From Streptomyces scabiei 87.22 (GTDB lineage: Bacteria > Actinomycetota > Actinomycetes > Streptomycetales > Streptomycetaceae), in contig NC_013929.1 of the NCBI RefSeq assembly GCF_000091305.1, forward strand, positions 7,564,001 to 7,628,000: a stretch of 64,000 bases of DNA, written 5' to 3'. The translations under genes and the position numbers were made by a program. Shown here piece after piece: positions 1 through 8,571 of the stretch. The notes beneath the pieces were generated by a model. That model had not been told where the DNA came from, ran no database searches, and saw only the letters and a list, made by a program, of their open reading frames with translations. Numbering within the stretch: the stretch's first letter is position 1; every line of letters starts with the position of its first letter.

Positions 1-1
1 G

Positions 2-277
2 CTCGCCCCGCGTCCGGAACTGGCCACCGTCCTCGGGCAGCTGGGCATGTCGGCGGCGCTGCTGCTGGGCGTGCTGCCGGCCGACCGGATGCCGGGCTTC
101 ATCCGGTTCGCACGGGACCTGCTGCCCTCGACGTACGGCGTGGAGGCCCTCGCGCGGACCTTCGGGCCGCACCCCGACTGGGCGTTCGTGCTCGGGGACC
201 TCGCCGTGTGCGCGGGGGTCGGCGTCGTCTCGCTCGCCGTCGCCACCTGGGCGTACCGGCGGGCCGCCGTCCGGTGA
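2..277 (+). CDS. C-terminal part of an ABC-2 type transporter permease (partial)
   Basis: This reading frame is open from the window edge and ends with TGA at 275-277, so only the last ~91 residues are visible. They contain two hydrophobic segments (around residues 15-25 and 65-85 of the visible part) separated by the sequence LLPSTYGVEALAR, which resembles the conserved LP-x-x-Y-x-x-x-ALR element before the last membrane helix of ABC-2 drug/polysaccharide export permeases. It would act in the cytoplasmic membrane with an ATPase subunit lying outside the window. The family call rests on the C-terminus alone; any multispanning permease with a similar end cannot be excluded. Confidence 0.6.
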   Translation, partial: LAPRPELATVLGQLGMSAALLLGVLPADRMPGFIRFARDLLPSTYGVEALARTFGPHPDWAFVLGDLAVCAGVGVVSLAVATWAYRRAAVR

Positions 278-299
278 CGCGGCGCGCTGCCGGGCCTGG

Positions 300-305
300 C
301 ACGAT
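300..305 (+). promoter_or_regulatory. -10-like hexamer CACGAT before membrane protein
   Basis: CACGAT lies 6 nt before the GTG at 312, the spacing expected if transcription starts at the start codon (leaderless mRNA). No Shine-Dalgarno-like sequence precedes the GTG. The hexamer is a weak match to TAnnnT. Confidence 0.35.
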
Positions 306-311
306 GGCAGG

Positions 312-980
312 GTGACCGCACCGTTGACTCCTCCTCCGCCGCCGCACAACCAGTCCCCGAACGACCCCTGGGGTCCGCCGCCCGCGGGCGGCGGGGGCGG
401 GGCGGACCTCTGGTACGAGCCGCAGAAGCCGGCCGGTCCCGGACTGCGGACCGAGCTGACCGAGGCCGCCGTCGTCACCGTGGTCACCGCGCTGGTCGGC
501 GGGGTGCTGCTCGGTCTGCTGTGGTGGTGGCTCGCGCCGCACGTGCCGCTCGTCTCCGACGGGTCGGCGGTCTACTTCAAGGACACCGAGGGCGAACAGG
601 CCGTGGGGGTGGACGGAACGTTCGTCCTCCTGGCCCTCGGCGCCGGCGCGCTGTCCGCGCTCGTCGTCTTCCTGCTGCGCCGGCACGGCGGGGTGCCGCT
701 CGTCGTGGCGCTCACCGTCGGCGGCCTGCTGGGCGGCGTACTGGCGTGGCGGCTCGGGGTCTGGCTCGGGCCCGAGACGGACGTCGCGGCGCGGGCGAAG
801 GAGGTCGGGCAGGGGGTGACGTTCTCCGCGCCGCTGAAGCTGGCGGCGAAGGGGGCGCTGCTGGTGTGGCCGATGGCGGCGATGCTGGTGCATCTGTGCC
901 TGACGGCGGTGTTCGGGCCCCGGGATCCGGAGCCGCCGGTGTTCGAGGACGGGCACGGTGAGGCCCTCGGCACGCGTTAG
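312..980 (+). CDS. Small actinobacterial membrane protein, DUF2567-like
   Basis: A 222-residue protein starting at GTG 312. The first ~55 residues are Pro/Gly-rich and probably disordered. Four hydrophobic segments follow at about residues 55-78 (containing a WWW cluster), 100-120, 125-150 and 180-200, so it is a four-helix inner-membrane protein with a cytoplasmic Pro-rich N-terminus. No catalytic motif is visible. It resembles the DUF2567 family of actinobacterial membrane proteins of unknown function; that assignment is from memory of the overall architecture. It stands alone, between the permease tail and a leftward gene pair. Confidence 0.6.
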   Translation: MTAPLTPPPPPHNQSPNDPWGPPPAGGGGGADLWYEPQKPAGPGLRTELTEAAVVTVVTALVGGVLLGLLWWWLAPHVPLVSDGSAVYFKDTEGEQAVGVDGTFVLLALGAGALSALVVFLLRRHGGVPLVVALTVGGLLGGVLAWRLGVWLGPETDVAARAKEVGQGVTFSAPLKLAAKGALLVWPMAAMLVHLCLTAVFGPRDPEPPVFEDGHGEALGTR

Positions 981-1014
981 GGGTGCGTCGTCGGGCGCGG
1001 GCCCGGTGGGGCTT

Positions 1015-1159
1015 CTCGCGCAGTTCCCCGCGCCCCTAAAAGCACCAGGCCCTGCGGGCCTGAAAGCCGAGGCCCTGCGCGCCTGAAAGCAACGGTCCTG
1101 CGGGCCTGAAAAGCGTGGGGCGCAGCCCCTGCTTTTCAGGGGCGCGGGGAACTGCGCGA
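1015..1159. repeat. Long inverted repeat with internal GC-rich repeats (dispersed Streptomyces element)
   Basis: A perfect 22-bp inverted repeat is formed by 1015-1036 (TCGCGCAGTTCCCCGCGCCC...) and 1138-1159. Between the arms lie three copies of a ~17-bp motif CCTGCGGGCCTGAAAGC (about 1051, 1076 and 1098) and a second stem made from CTTTTCAGG-type sequences. The same arm sequence recurs at 21622-21748 and in altered form in the repeats at 49251-49625, so it belongs to a dispersed family. It sits between the convergent ends of the membrane protein and ybaK and may also act as a terminator. Confidence 0.8.
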
Positions 1160-1212
1160 CCAGCCCCCACTCACCCGCACCCGAAAACGCACCCCACCCG
1201 CACCTCGGAGAG

Positions 1213-1713
1213 TCACCCGCGGCCGATCGGCGCAGCGACCGCCTCCGTCAGTTTCCGCAGGTCCCGAGGGGCCAGCTCGACCTCCAGACCGCGCCGCCCC
1301 GCCGAGACGCAGATCGTCTCGTGGCCTTCCGCGGACGCGTCCAGCACCGTGCGGAGCCGCTTGCGCTGGCCGAGGGGGGAGATACCGCCCCGGACATAGC
1401 CCGTCGTGCGCTCCGCCAGAGCGGGATCGGCCATCGCCGCCCGCTTGCCGCCGACCGCCGTCGCCAGCGCCTTCAGGTCCAGCGAGCCCGCCACCGGCAC
1501 GACCGCGACCACGAGCGCGCCGTCGACGTCCGCCACCAGGGTCTTGAAGACCCGTTCGGGGGACACGCCCATCGCCTCGGCCGCCTCCTCGCCGTAGGAC
1601 GGATGCGCCGGATCGTGCTCGTAGGCGTGCACGGTGAAATCCACGCCCGCCGCGCTCAGGGCTACGGTCGCGGGCGTGCCGCCCGCCTGCTGCTTCTTCG
1701 ACTTCTTCGCCAT
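1213..1713 (-). CDS. ybaK: YbaK/EbsC family aminoacyl-tRNA deacylase
   Basis: A 166-residue cytoplasmic protein with the YbaK/ProX fold. It begins with a Lys-rich MAKKSKKQQ stretch, then has the family features: PERVFKTLVADVDG (around residue 52, containing the conserved Lys), VAVVPVAGSLDLKALA, and the C-terminal glycine-rich GGISPLGQRKRLRTVLDASA segment. YbaK proteins hydrolyse mischarged Cys-tRNA(Pro) in trans after prolyl-tRNA synthetase errors. It starts 17 nt after the stop of the LON-domain gene and is probably co-transcribed with it. The exact substrate cannot be read from sequence. Confidence 0.9.
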   Translation of the reverse strand: MAKKSKKQQAGGTPATVALSAAGVDFTVHAYEHDPAHPSYGEEAAEAMGVSPERVFKTLVADVDGALVVAVVPVAGSLDLKALATAVGGKRAAMADPALAERTTGYVRGGISPLGQRKRLRTVLDASAEGHETICVSAGRRGLEVELAPRDLRKLTEAVAAPIGRG

Positions 1714-1730
1714 CGGCCTATCCGTGTACG

Positions 1731-2471
1731 TCAGTTGAGGCTCGTCGGGCTCCGCGTCAGCTCCGACGCGGGCAACGACGGCAGACTACGGATGATGGCG
1801 GACTCGGCGCGCAGGAGTTTCAGCTCGTCCCGCAGCCGGGACGCCGTGTCGGGGGCCTGCAGCAGCCGCTGCTTGGCGGGCGTGTCGAGCATCATCGCGG
1901 CGGCGACCAGGTACGAGACGACGGCCGGCTCGTCCGGCAGGTCCGCACCCGTGGACAACGAACGCTCGCGGGCGCCCGCGAGCCGCTTCTGGTACTGGCG
2001 GAACGCCCGCAGCACGCCCTCCGCGAGCGCGCCCGCCTCGTCACCGGCGTCCTCCGGCAGTTCCTCCAGGTCCGCCACGAGGAACGGGCCCGAGGTGTCC
2101 ACCGAGAGCAGCCGCACCCGGCTCGTCCCGGTCGCGAGCACCTCGTAGGTGCCGTTGTCGCGTTCCCGGATCGTCGCCGCGTCCGCGATACAGCCCACGG
2201 AGTGGAACGCCTTGGTCGGTTCGCCGCCGAAGCCCGCGGTGGGGCCCCGGTCGGGCCGGGCGGTCGGATCGGGCATGCCGGGAGCGCTCGGCGCGACCTC
2301 GTGGCCGTCGCGGATGGCGACGACGGCGAAGCGGCGGGGTTGGTCCTCGGGGGTCTTCAGCAACTCGCGCATCATGGCGCGATAGCGCTCCTCGAAGATG
2401 TTCAGAGGTAGCACGAGCCCCGGGTACAACACGGAGTTCAGGGGGAAGAGCGGCAGCCGGACGGTGGTCAC
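1731..2471 (-). CDS. LON peptidase substrate-binding domain protein
   Basis: A 246-residue protein consisting of a single Lon N-terminal domain: it opens with VRLPLFPLNSVLYPGLVLPLNIFEERY, the hallmark of the Lon/cereblon (PUA-like) fold, and continues with VGCIADAATIRERDNGTYEVLATGTSRVRL. There is no AAA+ or Ser-Lys protease domain, so it is a stand-alone LON-domain protein, common in actinobacteria and of unknown role. The GTG at 2471 is chosen because a -10-like TAGGCT lies 8 nt upstream and no ribosome binding site is visible. It heads a two-gene unit with ybaK. Confidence 0.85.
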   Translation of the reverse strand: MTTVRLPLFPLNSVLYPGLVLPLNIFEERYRAMMRELLKTPEDQPRRFAVVAIRDGHEVAPSAPGMPDPTARPDRGPTAGFGGEPTKAFHSVGCIADAATIRERDNGTYEVLATGTSRVRLLSVDTSGPFLVADLEELPEDAGDEAGALAEGVLRAFRQYQKRLAGARERSLSTGADLPDEPAVVSYLVAAAMMLDTPAKQRLLQAPDTASRLRDELKLLRAESAIIRSLPSLPASELTRSPTSLN

Positions 2472-2479
2472 GAGGCCAG

Positions 2480-2485
2480 AGCCTA
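2480..2485 (-). promoter_or_regulatory. -10-like TAGGCT for the LON-domain gene
   Basis: On the minus strand TAGGCT is followed by 8 nt and then the GTG start. The identical hexamer precedes trpM at a similar distance. This suggests a leaderless transcript. Confidence 0.4.
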
Positions 2486-2541
2486 ATGGTCGTCGGGGCG
2501 CGCGCGTTCGTCCGTACTCGTTTGGTGACCTCCCGCGGACG

Positions 2542-3585
2542 CTATTCTGCGGCCCGTCCCGGCCGCTCGGGCCGTGCGCGCAGCGGGATCGAGCACGCCA
2601 CTTCCAGCCGTACGCCGTCCCGCAACTGCAGGAACTGACCCAGCGGATCGCCCGACATCCCGTCCCACGGGAAGGACGTGGCGTACGGGCCGATCATGCG
2701 CAGCTGGGCCAGCGCGTCCGGCCAGCGCTCCAGGCGGACCAGGACGTACGTCAGCAGGTTGCGGACCTCCGCAGGCCAGGGGTCGCCCGGCGCGTACTCG
2801 GCGGAGAGCGCGATCGCGCCGTCCGCCGCCGCGTCCAGCCGCGCGCGGGGGATCACGGCCCCGCCGTCCTCGGTGAGGTACGCCAGGGCCGCCCGGACCG
2901 GCAGGGCCCGTACGAGGGAGCCGGGCAGCGCGTCCTCGGCGGCCCGCTCGGCGAAGTCGAAACCCTCACGGTGCGAGCACCCGGGGGTGTGAGGGGTGTC
3001 CCGCCACCGGGCGCAGCAGGCGGCCGAGAGGTACTTCAGGGCGGATACATGACATCCGTAGTGGTGCGGGGAGCGGCGGACGGCCTCCGCCCACAGTCGC
3101 GCGAACCCGGTGTGGCCGAGGCCCGTGCCCCGGGCGTGGTCGAGGGCGATCCGCCAGGGCACCGGGTCGCGCGGCTCGGCCTCCGCGGCGGCGGCGATCA
3201 ACGGACGCGCCTCGCGCAGCACTTCGAGGCGCGCGGGGGAGTGCCGGCCGCGGGTCACCGCCAGCTCGGCCCGGAGCAGCAGGGCGTCCGGGTCGTGCGG
3301 GGCCGCCGCGTGCCAGGACCGCAGCCACCCGTCACGCGCGTGGGCGAAGGCGGCGAGGCGTAGGGCGTACCGGTCCCGGTTCTCCCACTCGGCGGCCTCC
3401 CGGGTGGTCGCCAGCAGCTTCGCCGCGGGCGCGTACTCGCCGCGGCCGGCCGCCACCAGCGCGGGCCCGAGCCGCTCGTCCGGGGCGTCGAGCAGCACCT
3501 CGTCGTCGGGCACCAGCCCGGCGGCGAGCCGGGAGGTGTGACGTGCCATCCGGACGGTACGCACGAACGCGCGCAGCGGCCCCAT
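2542..3585 (-). CDS. Uncharacterised protein with TPR-like helical repeats
   Basis: I do not recognise a named family. The 347-residue protein is soluble, Ala/Arg/Leu-rich and built of helical pairs resembling tetratricopeptide repeats (for example DALLLRAELAVTRGR and PVPWRIALDHARGTG). A Cys/His cluster, HHYGCHVSALKYLSAACCARW, near residue 190 and HTPGCSHREGFDF could bind metal. The ATG at 3585 is preferred over an in-frame GTG at 3606 because a purine run AAGGGGG ends 4-5 nt before it. A C-terminal WDGMSGDPLGQFLQLRDG stretch precedes a basic tail. It is transcribed leftward, separated by about 180 bp from the upstream gene. Function unknown. Confidence 0.6.
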   Translation of the reverse strand: MGPLRAFVRTVRMARHTSRLAAGLVPDDEVLLDAPDERLGPALVAAGRGEYAPAAKLLATTREAAEWENRDRYALRLAAFAHARDGWLRSWHAAAPHDPDALLLRAELAVTRGRHSPARLEVLREARPLIAAAAEAEPRDPVPWRIALDHARGTGLGHTGFARLWAEAVRRSPHHYGCHVSALKYLSAACCARWRDTPHTPGCSHREGFDFAERAAEDALPGSLVRALPVRAALAYLTEDGGAVIPRARLDAAADGAIALSAEYAPGDPWPAEVRNLLTYVLVRLERWPDALAQLRMIGPYATSFPWDGMSGDPLGQFLQLRDGVRLEVACSIPLRARPERPGRAAE

Positions 3586-3764
3586 GACACCCCCTTGCGC
3601 TCGCACCGGCCCCGCTCGCGCGGACCGGGTTCCCGCGGTCGTGCCGCGCGGTCGGCGCTGTCGCGACCGGCGGTTCTGCCAGCAAGACGACGGGACGACG
3701 ACTCCGGTTGTGTGCTGCCCACATTAAGGTCCCCGGCACCGGGCGGCCTGCGGGAGGAACGGGT

Positions 3765-5348
3765 TCAGTTCCTGCTCAGGAGCCGGGTGGCGCCCGCCGC
3801 CACCGTCGTCGCGAGGATCCAGCCCAGGATGATCACCACCGCGGCGAGCCACTGCCAGCCGCCGTCCAGCTGCCAGTACCCGACCTGGCCGAGGTCGACG
3901 ATCGGCAGCAGCAGGTCCAGGGCGAACAGGGAGGCGCTCCAGTGCGGGTGCTCGCCGCTCTTCATCGGCGGGTGGTCCGACTGCGAGAAGGCCAGCGAGG
4001 TGAGCGCCCACAGCACCGCCATCCACACCGCCGCCCGGCCCGGCCGGTACCCGTAGGCGACGGTCCAGTCCTGCGCGTGGCCCCAGAGCTTGGCCGCGAG
4101 CGGCAGGCCCTGCCGCCGGTGGCGCTGCTTGGCGAGGAGCACCTCGCGGGCCCCCTCGTCGTCCCCGCCGGCCCGCAGCACGCTCGCCAGCCGCTCGTAC
4201 GGCTCCGGGCTGTACTCGGCGGTCGCCGCCGCCACCCACTCCAGCCGCCTGGCCAGCGGGAACCGGTCGCGCGGCACCAGCGACTCGTACTGGAAGCCGC
4301 CCATGTGGAGGTTGCCGGGGCCGGGCCAGCTCTCCGAGCTGTCGATCAGCACGCCGACGCGCGCCCCCGACAGGACCACCTTGCCGCGCTCCGGCCGGTC
4401 GCCGAGGAACCGCAGCTCGGGCACCTGGACACGGCGCAGCGACAGCTCCTGTTCGTCCGTGAAGGTGAAGCGGGCCCGCTCCAGGTCGACGGAGTCACCG
4501 AACCGCCCGTCGTCGAGCCGGATGCCGCCCGTGCACTCGAACCGCTGCACGCGGGTCCCGCGCGCGGGCGTACTGCCGCTGGTGTGCAGCGGATTGCCGA
4601 TGCCGGCCGGCGTCAGATAGAGGGTGCGCTCGACGGTCAGCTGGGGCGCGTTCAGCGCGAGGCGGCCGTAGGGGTTGGCGAGACGGCTGCCGCGCAGGCT
4701 GAGCGAGGCGCCGACGGTCGCGCCGCGCAGGCTCAGCTCCCCGTGCGACTCCAGCATCTCGGCCTGGACGTCCTGGGCCACGGTCAGCCCGTCGGCGGAG
4801 AGCGAGCGGCCGTGCCGGTCGCGGTAGACGACCGCCTGGTTGAGCAGCAGATCGGTGCCGATGTGGGCGTCCGCCAGCCGCACCCCGTTGTGGAACCGGC
4901 AGCGCGGCAGATGCAGGTCGCCCTCCGTGTGCAGCCGGGCCGCCTCCAGCCGGGGCACCGAGCAGTCCACCAGCCGCACGGTCGTGAACCGGGCCTCCGG
5001 CAGCAGGATCTCCTTCTCGAACCGGCAGCCCTTCATCTCCACGTACGGCACCACCTGGCCGCCCGCCAGCTCCAGGACGCCCTTGACCTGGACACCGACC
5101 AGCTTCAGCGCCGAGACCCGCCCGGCCAGCGCGGGCGGCCCGTCCAGCAGCAGCCAGGCCACGATCCGTGCCCGTACGGAACGCTCGGGCCCCCAGGGGT
5201 GGCCCCCGTGCGGGTCGTCCACGGCGAGGTCGCCGTCGCGCAGGTCGTACACGCTGCCGTTGCGGAACGCCTGCCACATGCCCGCTTCGGCGGCCGTCAG
5301 GTCGTCCGGCAGCTCTCCTTCGTCCCGGATGCCGGGCCCCTCGCTCAC
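3765..5348 (-). CDS. Repeat-rich membrane-anchored protein of unknown function
   Basis: A 527-residue protein from GTG 5348, chosen because a GGAAGGA element lies 6 nt upstream; an upstream ATG at 5396 would add 16 residues. Residues ~80-330 consist of irregular short repeats alternating polar and Leu/Val positions (e.g. LRLVDCSVPRLEAARLHTEG-type and GASLSLRGSRL), like pentapeptide-repeat or right-handed beta-helix proteins. The C-terminal ~100 residues contain two membrane segments (AAVWMAVLWALTSLAF and WLAAVVIILGWILATTVAAG). Similar Streptomyces proteins are sometimes labelled membrane-associated oxidoreductases, but I see no nucleotide-binding motif here. It is divergent from hisD. Confidence 0.6.
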   Translation of the reverse strand: MSEGPGIRDEGELPDDLTAAEAGMWQAFRNGSVYDLRDGDLAVDDPHGGHPWGPERSVRARIVAWLLLDGPPALAGRVSALKLVGVQVKGVLELAGGQVVPYVEMKGCRFEKEILLPEARFTTVRLVDCSVPRLEAARLHTEGDLHLPRCRFHNGVRLADAHIGTDLLLNQAVVYRDRHGRSLSADGLTVAQDVQAEMLESHGELSLRGATVGASLSLRGSRLANPYGRLALNAPQLTVERTLYLTPAGIGNPLHTSGSTPARGTRVQRFECTGGIRLDDGRFGDSVDLERARFTFTDEQELSLRRVQVPELRFLGDRPERGKVVLSGARVGVLIDSSESWPGPGNLHMGGFQYESLVPRDRFPLARRLEWVAAATAEYSPEPYERLASVLRAGGDDEGAREVLLAKQRHRRQGLPLAAKLWGHAQDWTVAYGYRPGRAAVWMAVLWALTSLAFSQSDHPPMKSGEHPHWSASLFALDLLLPIVDLGQVGYWQLDGGWQWLAAVVIILGWILATTVAAGATRLLSRN

Positions 5349-5539
5349 AGCTCTTCCTTCCCCCGTCCTGTGCCACTCGGGCGCACCCGAGTGCACTCAC
5401 GTGTATCGCGCAACTGGTTACGCTGGTGATGCCCGCTGCGTGACGTCCTGAACGCAAGACGTGAAGGTGATCTTCCGGGTTCCCGGGCCGTCCTGTATCA
5501 GCCAGTGGAACGCGCGGATGTCGGCCGACGCGGGTCTGA

Positions 5540-5545
5540 GAGAAT
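5540..5545 (+). promoter_or_regulatory. -10-like GAGAAT for the his operon
   Basis: GAGAAT is followed by exactly 7 nt and the GTG start of hisD. The same -10-to-start distance recurs at least six more times in the window. Upstream, ACGTC and GACGT around 5442-5461 form a small hairpin of unknown role. Confidence 0.4.
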
Positions 5546-5552
5546 TGGGAAC

Positions 5553-6875
5553 GTGATCTCCCGAATCGATCTGCGCGGCGACGCCCTCCCGGAGGGACCC
5601 GCCCTGCGCGACCTGCTGCCCCGAGCCGACTTCGACGTCTCGGCCGCCCTGGAGAAGGTGCGTCCGATCTGCGAGGCCGTGCATCATCGGGGCGACGCGG
5701 CGCTGATCGACTTCGCCGAGAAGTTCGACGGGGTGCGCCTGACCTCCGTGCGGGTCCCGGCGAAGGCTCTCACCGAGGCCCTGGAGCAGCTCGCCCCGGC
5801 CGTCCGCGCGGCCCTGGAGGAGTCGATCCGCCGCGCCCGTATCGTCCACCGTGAGCAGCGCCGCACCACGCACACCACCCAGGTCGTCCCCGGCGGCACG
5901 GTCACCGAGAAGTGGGTACCGGTCGAGCGCGTCGGTCTCTACGCCCCCGGCGGCCGCTCGGTGTACCCCTCCTCCGTGATCATGAACGTGGTCCCGGCGC
6001 AGGAGGCCGGCGTCCCCTCGATCGCCCTGGCCTCCCCGGCGCAGGCCGAGTTCGACGGACTCCCGCACCCCACGATCCTCGCGGCCTGCGCGCTGCTCGG
6101 CGTCGACGAGGTGTACGCGGCCGGCGGCGCCACCGCCGTGGCGATGTTCGCGTACGGCACCGAGTCCTGCCCGCCCGCCAACATGGTCACCGGGCCGGGC
6201 AACATCTGGGTGGCGGCCGCCAAGCGGTACTTCACCGGTGTCATCGGCATCGACTCCGAGGCGGGCCCGACCGAGATCGCCGTCCTCGCGGACGACACCG
6301 CCGACCCGGTGCACGTCGCCGCCGACCTGATCAGCCAGGCCGAGCACGACCCGCTGGCCGCCGCGGTGCTCGTCACCGACTCCGTGGCCCTCGCCGACGC
6401 GGTCGAGAAGGAGCTGGAGCCGCAGGTCGGCGCCACCAAGCACATCGAGGACCGCATCCGGCCCGCCCTGGCCGGGCGGCAGTCCGCGATCGTCCTGGTC
6501 GACGGCGTCGACGAGGGCCTGCGCGTCGTCAACGCCTACGGCGCCGAGCACCTGGAGATCCAGACCGCCGACGCCGCGGCCGTCGCCGAGCGCGTCGTCA
6601 ACGCCGGCGCGATCTTCATCGGCCCCTGGGCGCCGGTCTCCCTGGGCGACTACGCGGCCGGCTCCAACCACGTGCTCCCGACCGGCGGCTGCGCCTGCCA
6701 CTCCTCCGGTCTGTCCGTCCAGTCCTTCCTGCGCGGCATCCACATCGTCGACTACACCGAGGACGCGCTGGCCGAGGTCGCGCACCACGTGGTGACGCTG
6801 GCGGAGGCGGAGGACCTGCCCGCGCACGGCGCGGCGATCAAGGCAAGGTTCGGCTGGAAGGTACCCGGCAAGTGA
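5553..6875 (+). CDS. hisD: Histidinol dehydrogenase
   Basis: HisD carries out the last two steps of histidine synthesis, oxidising L-histidinol to L-histidine with two NAD+. The 440-residue protein shows the family signatures: VGLYAPGGRSVYPSSVIM (nucleotide-binding region), AAGGATAVAMFAYGTE, MVTGPGNIWVAAAKR, the zinc-ligand region IDSEAGPTEIAVLAD with SQAEHDPLA (Gln-x-x-His), and the C-terminal GSNHVLPTGG. An in-frame ATG-like start 48 nt upstream exists in the open frame, but GTG 5553 gives the usual family N-terminus (VISRIDLRGD) and lies 7 nt after a -10-like GAGAAT. It is the first gene of the operon and overlaps hisC by 4 nt. Confidence 0.96.
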   Translation: MISRIDLRGDALPEGPALRDLLPRADFDVSAALEKVRPICEAVHHRGDAALIDFAEKFDGVRLTSVRVPAKALTEALEQLAPAVRAALEESIRRARIVHREQRRTTHTTQVVPGGTVTEKWVPVERVGLYAPGGRSVYPSSVIMNVVPAQEAGVPSIALASPAQAEFDGLPHPTILAACALLGVDEVYAAGGATAVAMFAYGTESCPPANMVTGPGNIWVAAAKRYFTGVIGIDSEAGPTEIAVLADDTADPVHVAADLISQAEHDPLAAAVLVTDSVALADAVEKELEPQVGATKHIEDRIRPALAGRQSAIVLVDGVDEGLRVVNAYGAEHLEIQTADAAAVAERVVNAGAIFIGPWAPVSLGDYAAGSNHVLPTGGCACHSSGLSVQSFLRGIHIVDYTEDALAEVAHHVVTLAEAEDLPAHGAAIKARFGWKVPGK

Positions 6876-7981
6876 GCTTCGGAATCGACGACCTCCCCGT
6901 ACGGGACGAACTGCGCGGCAAGAGCCCCTACGGCGCGCCCCAGCTCGACGTCCCCGTACGACTGAACACCAACGAGAACCCCTACCCCCTGCCCGAGGCG
7001 CTGGTCGACCGGATCGCCGAGCGGGTACGGGAGGCGGCGCGCGACCTCAACCGCTACCCCGACCGGGACGCGGTGGAGCTGCGGACCCGCCTCGCCGCGT
7101 ACCTGACGGACACCACCGGGCACCAGGTCGGTCTCGCCGACGTGTGGGCCGCCAACGGCTCCAACGAGGTCATCCAGCAGCTGCTGCAGACCTTCGGCGG
7201 GCCCGGCCGCAGCGCGATCGGGTTCGAGCCCTCGTACTCGATGCACGGCCTGATCTCCCGCGGCACCGGCACCGAGTGGATCTCCGGCCCCCGCAACGAC
7301 GACTTCACGATCGACCTCGCCGCCGCCGAGAAGGCGATCGCCGAGCACCGGCCCGACGTCGTCTTCATCACCACCCCCAACAACCCCACGGGCACCGCCG
7401 TCCCGGGCGAGACCGTCCTCGCGCTGTACGAGGCCGCGCAGGCGGCGAAGCCCTCGCTCGTCGTGGTGGACGAGGCGTACGTCGAGTTCAGCCACGGAGA
7501 CTCGCTGCTGCCCCTCATCGAGGGCCGGCCGAACCTCGTCGTCTCGCGCACGATGTCGAAGGCGTTCGGCGCGGCGGGCCTGCGCCTCGGTTACCTCGCC
7601 GCGCACCCGGCGGTCGTGGACGCGGTCCAGCTGGTCCGCCTGCCGTACCACCTCTCCGCCGTCACCCAGGCGACCGCCCTGGCCGCCCTGGAGCACACCG
7701 GCACGCTGCTGAAGTACGTCGAGCAGCTGAAGTCGGAGCGGGACCGGCTGGTCGGCGAGCTGCTGGCGATCGGCTACGAGGTGACCGCGTCCGACGCCAA
7801 CTTCGTGCAGTTCGGCCGCTTCGACGACTCCCACACCGTGTGGCAGCAGATCCTCGACCGGGGTGTCCTGGTCCGGGACAACGGGGTACCGGGCTGGCTC
7901 CGGGTCACCGCCGGCACCCCCGAAGAGAACGACGCGTTCCTCGACGCGGTCCGTGAACTGAAGAAGGAGCAGAACGCATGA
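6872..7981 (+). CDS. hisC: Histidinol-phosphate aminotransferase
   Basis: HisC transfers the amino group from glutamate to imidazole-acetol phosphate, giving histidinol phosphate. The 369-residue PLP fold-type I enzyme has RLNTNENPYPLP at the substrate end, ANGSNEVIQQLLQTFGGPGR, the TPNNPTG loop, VVVDEAYVEF (Asp for the PLP ring nitrogen), and the Schiff-base lysine in SRTMSKAFGAAGLRLGY. The GTG start at 6872 overlaps the hisD stop (GTGA), so translation is coupled. Its 3' end overlaps hisB by 4 nt (ATGA). Confidence 0.95.
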   Translation: MSFGIDDLPVRDELRGKSPYGAPQLDVPVRLNTNENPYPLPEALVDRIAERVREAARDLNRYPDRDAVELRTRLAAYLTDTTGHQVGLADVWAANGSNEVIQQLLQTFGGPGRSAIGFEPSYSMHGLISRGTGTEWISGPRNDDFTIDLAAAEKAIAEHRPDVVFITTPNNPTGTAVPGETVLALYEAAQAAKPSLVVVDEAYVEFSHGDSLLPLIEGRPNLVVSRTMSKAFGAAGLRLGYLAAHPAVVDAVQLVRLPYHLSAVTQATALAALEHTGTLLKYVEQLKSERDRLVGELLAIGYEVTASDANFVQFGRFDDSHTVWQQILDRGVLVRDNGVPGWLRVTAGTPEENDAFLDAVRELKKEQNA

Positions 7982-8571
7982 GCCGCGTAGGACGCATAGA
8001 GCGGACGACCAAGGAGACGTCGGTCCTCGTCGAGATCAACCTCGACGGCACCGGCCGGACGGAGATCTCCACCGGGGTCGGCTTCTACGACCACATGCTC
8101 GACCAGCTCGGCCGCCACGGCCTGTTCGACCTGACCGTGAAGACCGACGGCGACCTGCACATCGACTCCCACCACACCATCGAGGACACCGCGCTCGCGC
8201 TGGGCGCCGCCTTCAAGCAGGCCCTCGGCGACAAGGTGGGCATCTACCGCTTCGGCAACTGCACGGTCCCGCTGGACGAGTCGCTCGCCCAGGTGACCGT
8301 GGACCTGAGCGGCCGCCCCTACCTCGTGCACACCGAGCCCGAGAAGATGGCGCCGATGATCGGCGAGTACGACACCACGATGACCCGGCACATCCTGGAG
8401 TCCTTCGTCGCCCAGGCCCAGATCGCGCTGCACGTGCACGTGCCCTACGGGCGCAACGCGCACCACATCGTCGAGTGCCAGTTCAAGGCGCTGGCGCGGG
8501 CCCTGCGCTACGCCTCCGAGCGCGACCCGCGCGCGGCCGGCATCCTTCCCTCCACGAAGGGCGCGCTGTGA
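7978..8571 (+). CDS. hisB: Imidazoleglycerol-phosphate dehydratase
   Basis: The 197-residue enzyme converts imidazoleglycerol phosphate to imidazole-acetol phosphate. Both manganese-binding motifs are present: DSHHTIEDTALALG near residue 60 and AHHIVECQFKALARAL near residue 160, plus GVGFYDHMLDQLGRHG. Its length is that of the monofunctional dehydratase; there is no fused histidinol-phosphatase domain as in enterobacterial HisB, so the phosphatase must be encoded elsewhere. It overlaps hisC and the following small gene by 4 nt each. Confidence 0.96.
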   Translation: MSRVGRIERTTKETSVLVEINLDGTGRTEISTGVGFYDHMLDQLGRHGLFDLTVKTDGDLHIDSHHTIEDTALALGAAFKQALGDKVGIYRFGNCTVPLDESLAQVTVDLSGRPYLVHTEPEKMAPMIGEYDTTMTRHILESFVAQAQIALHVHVPYGRNAHHIVECQFKALARALRYASERDPRAAGILPSTKGAL

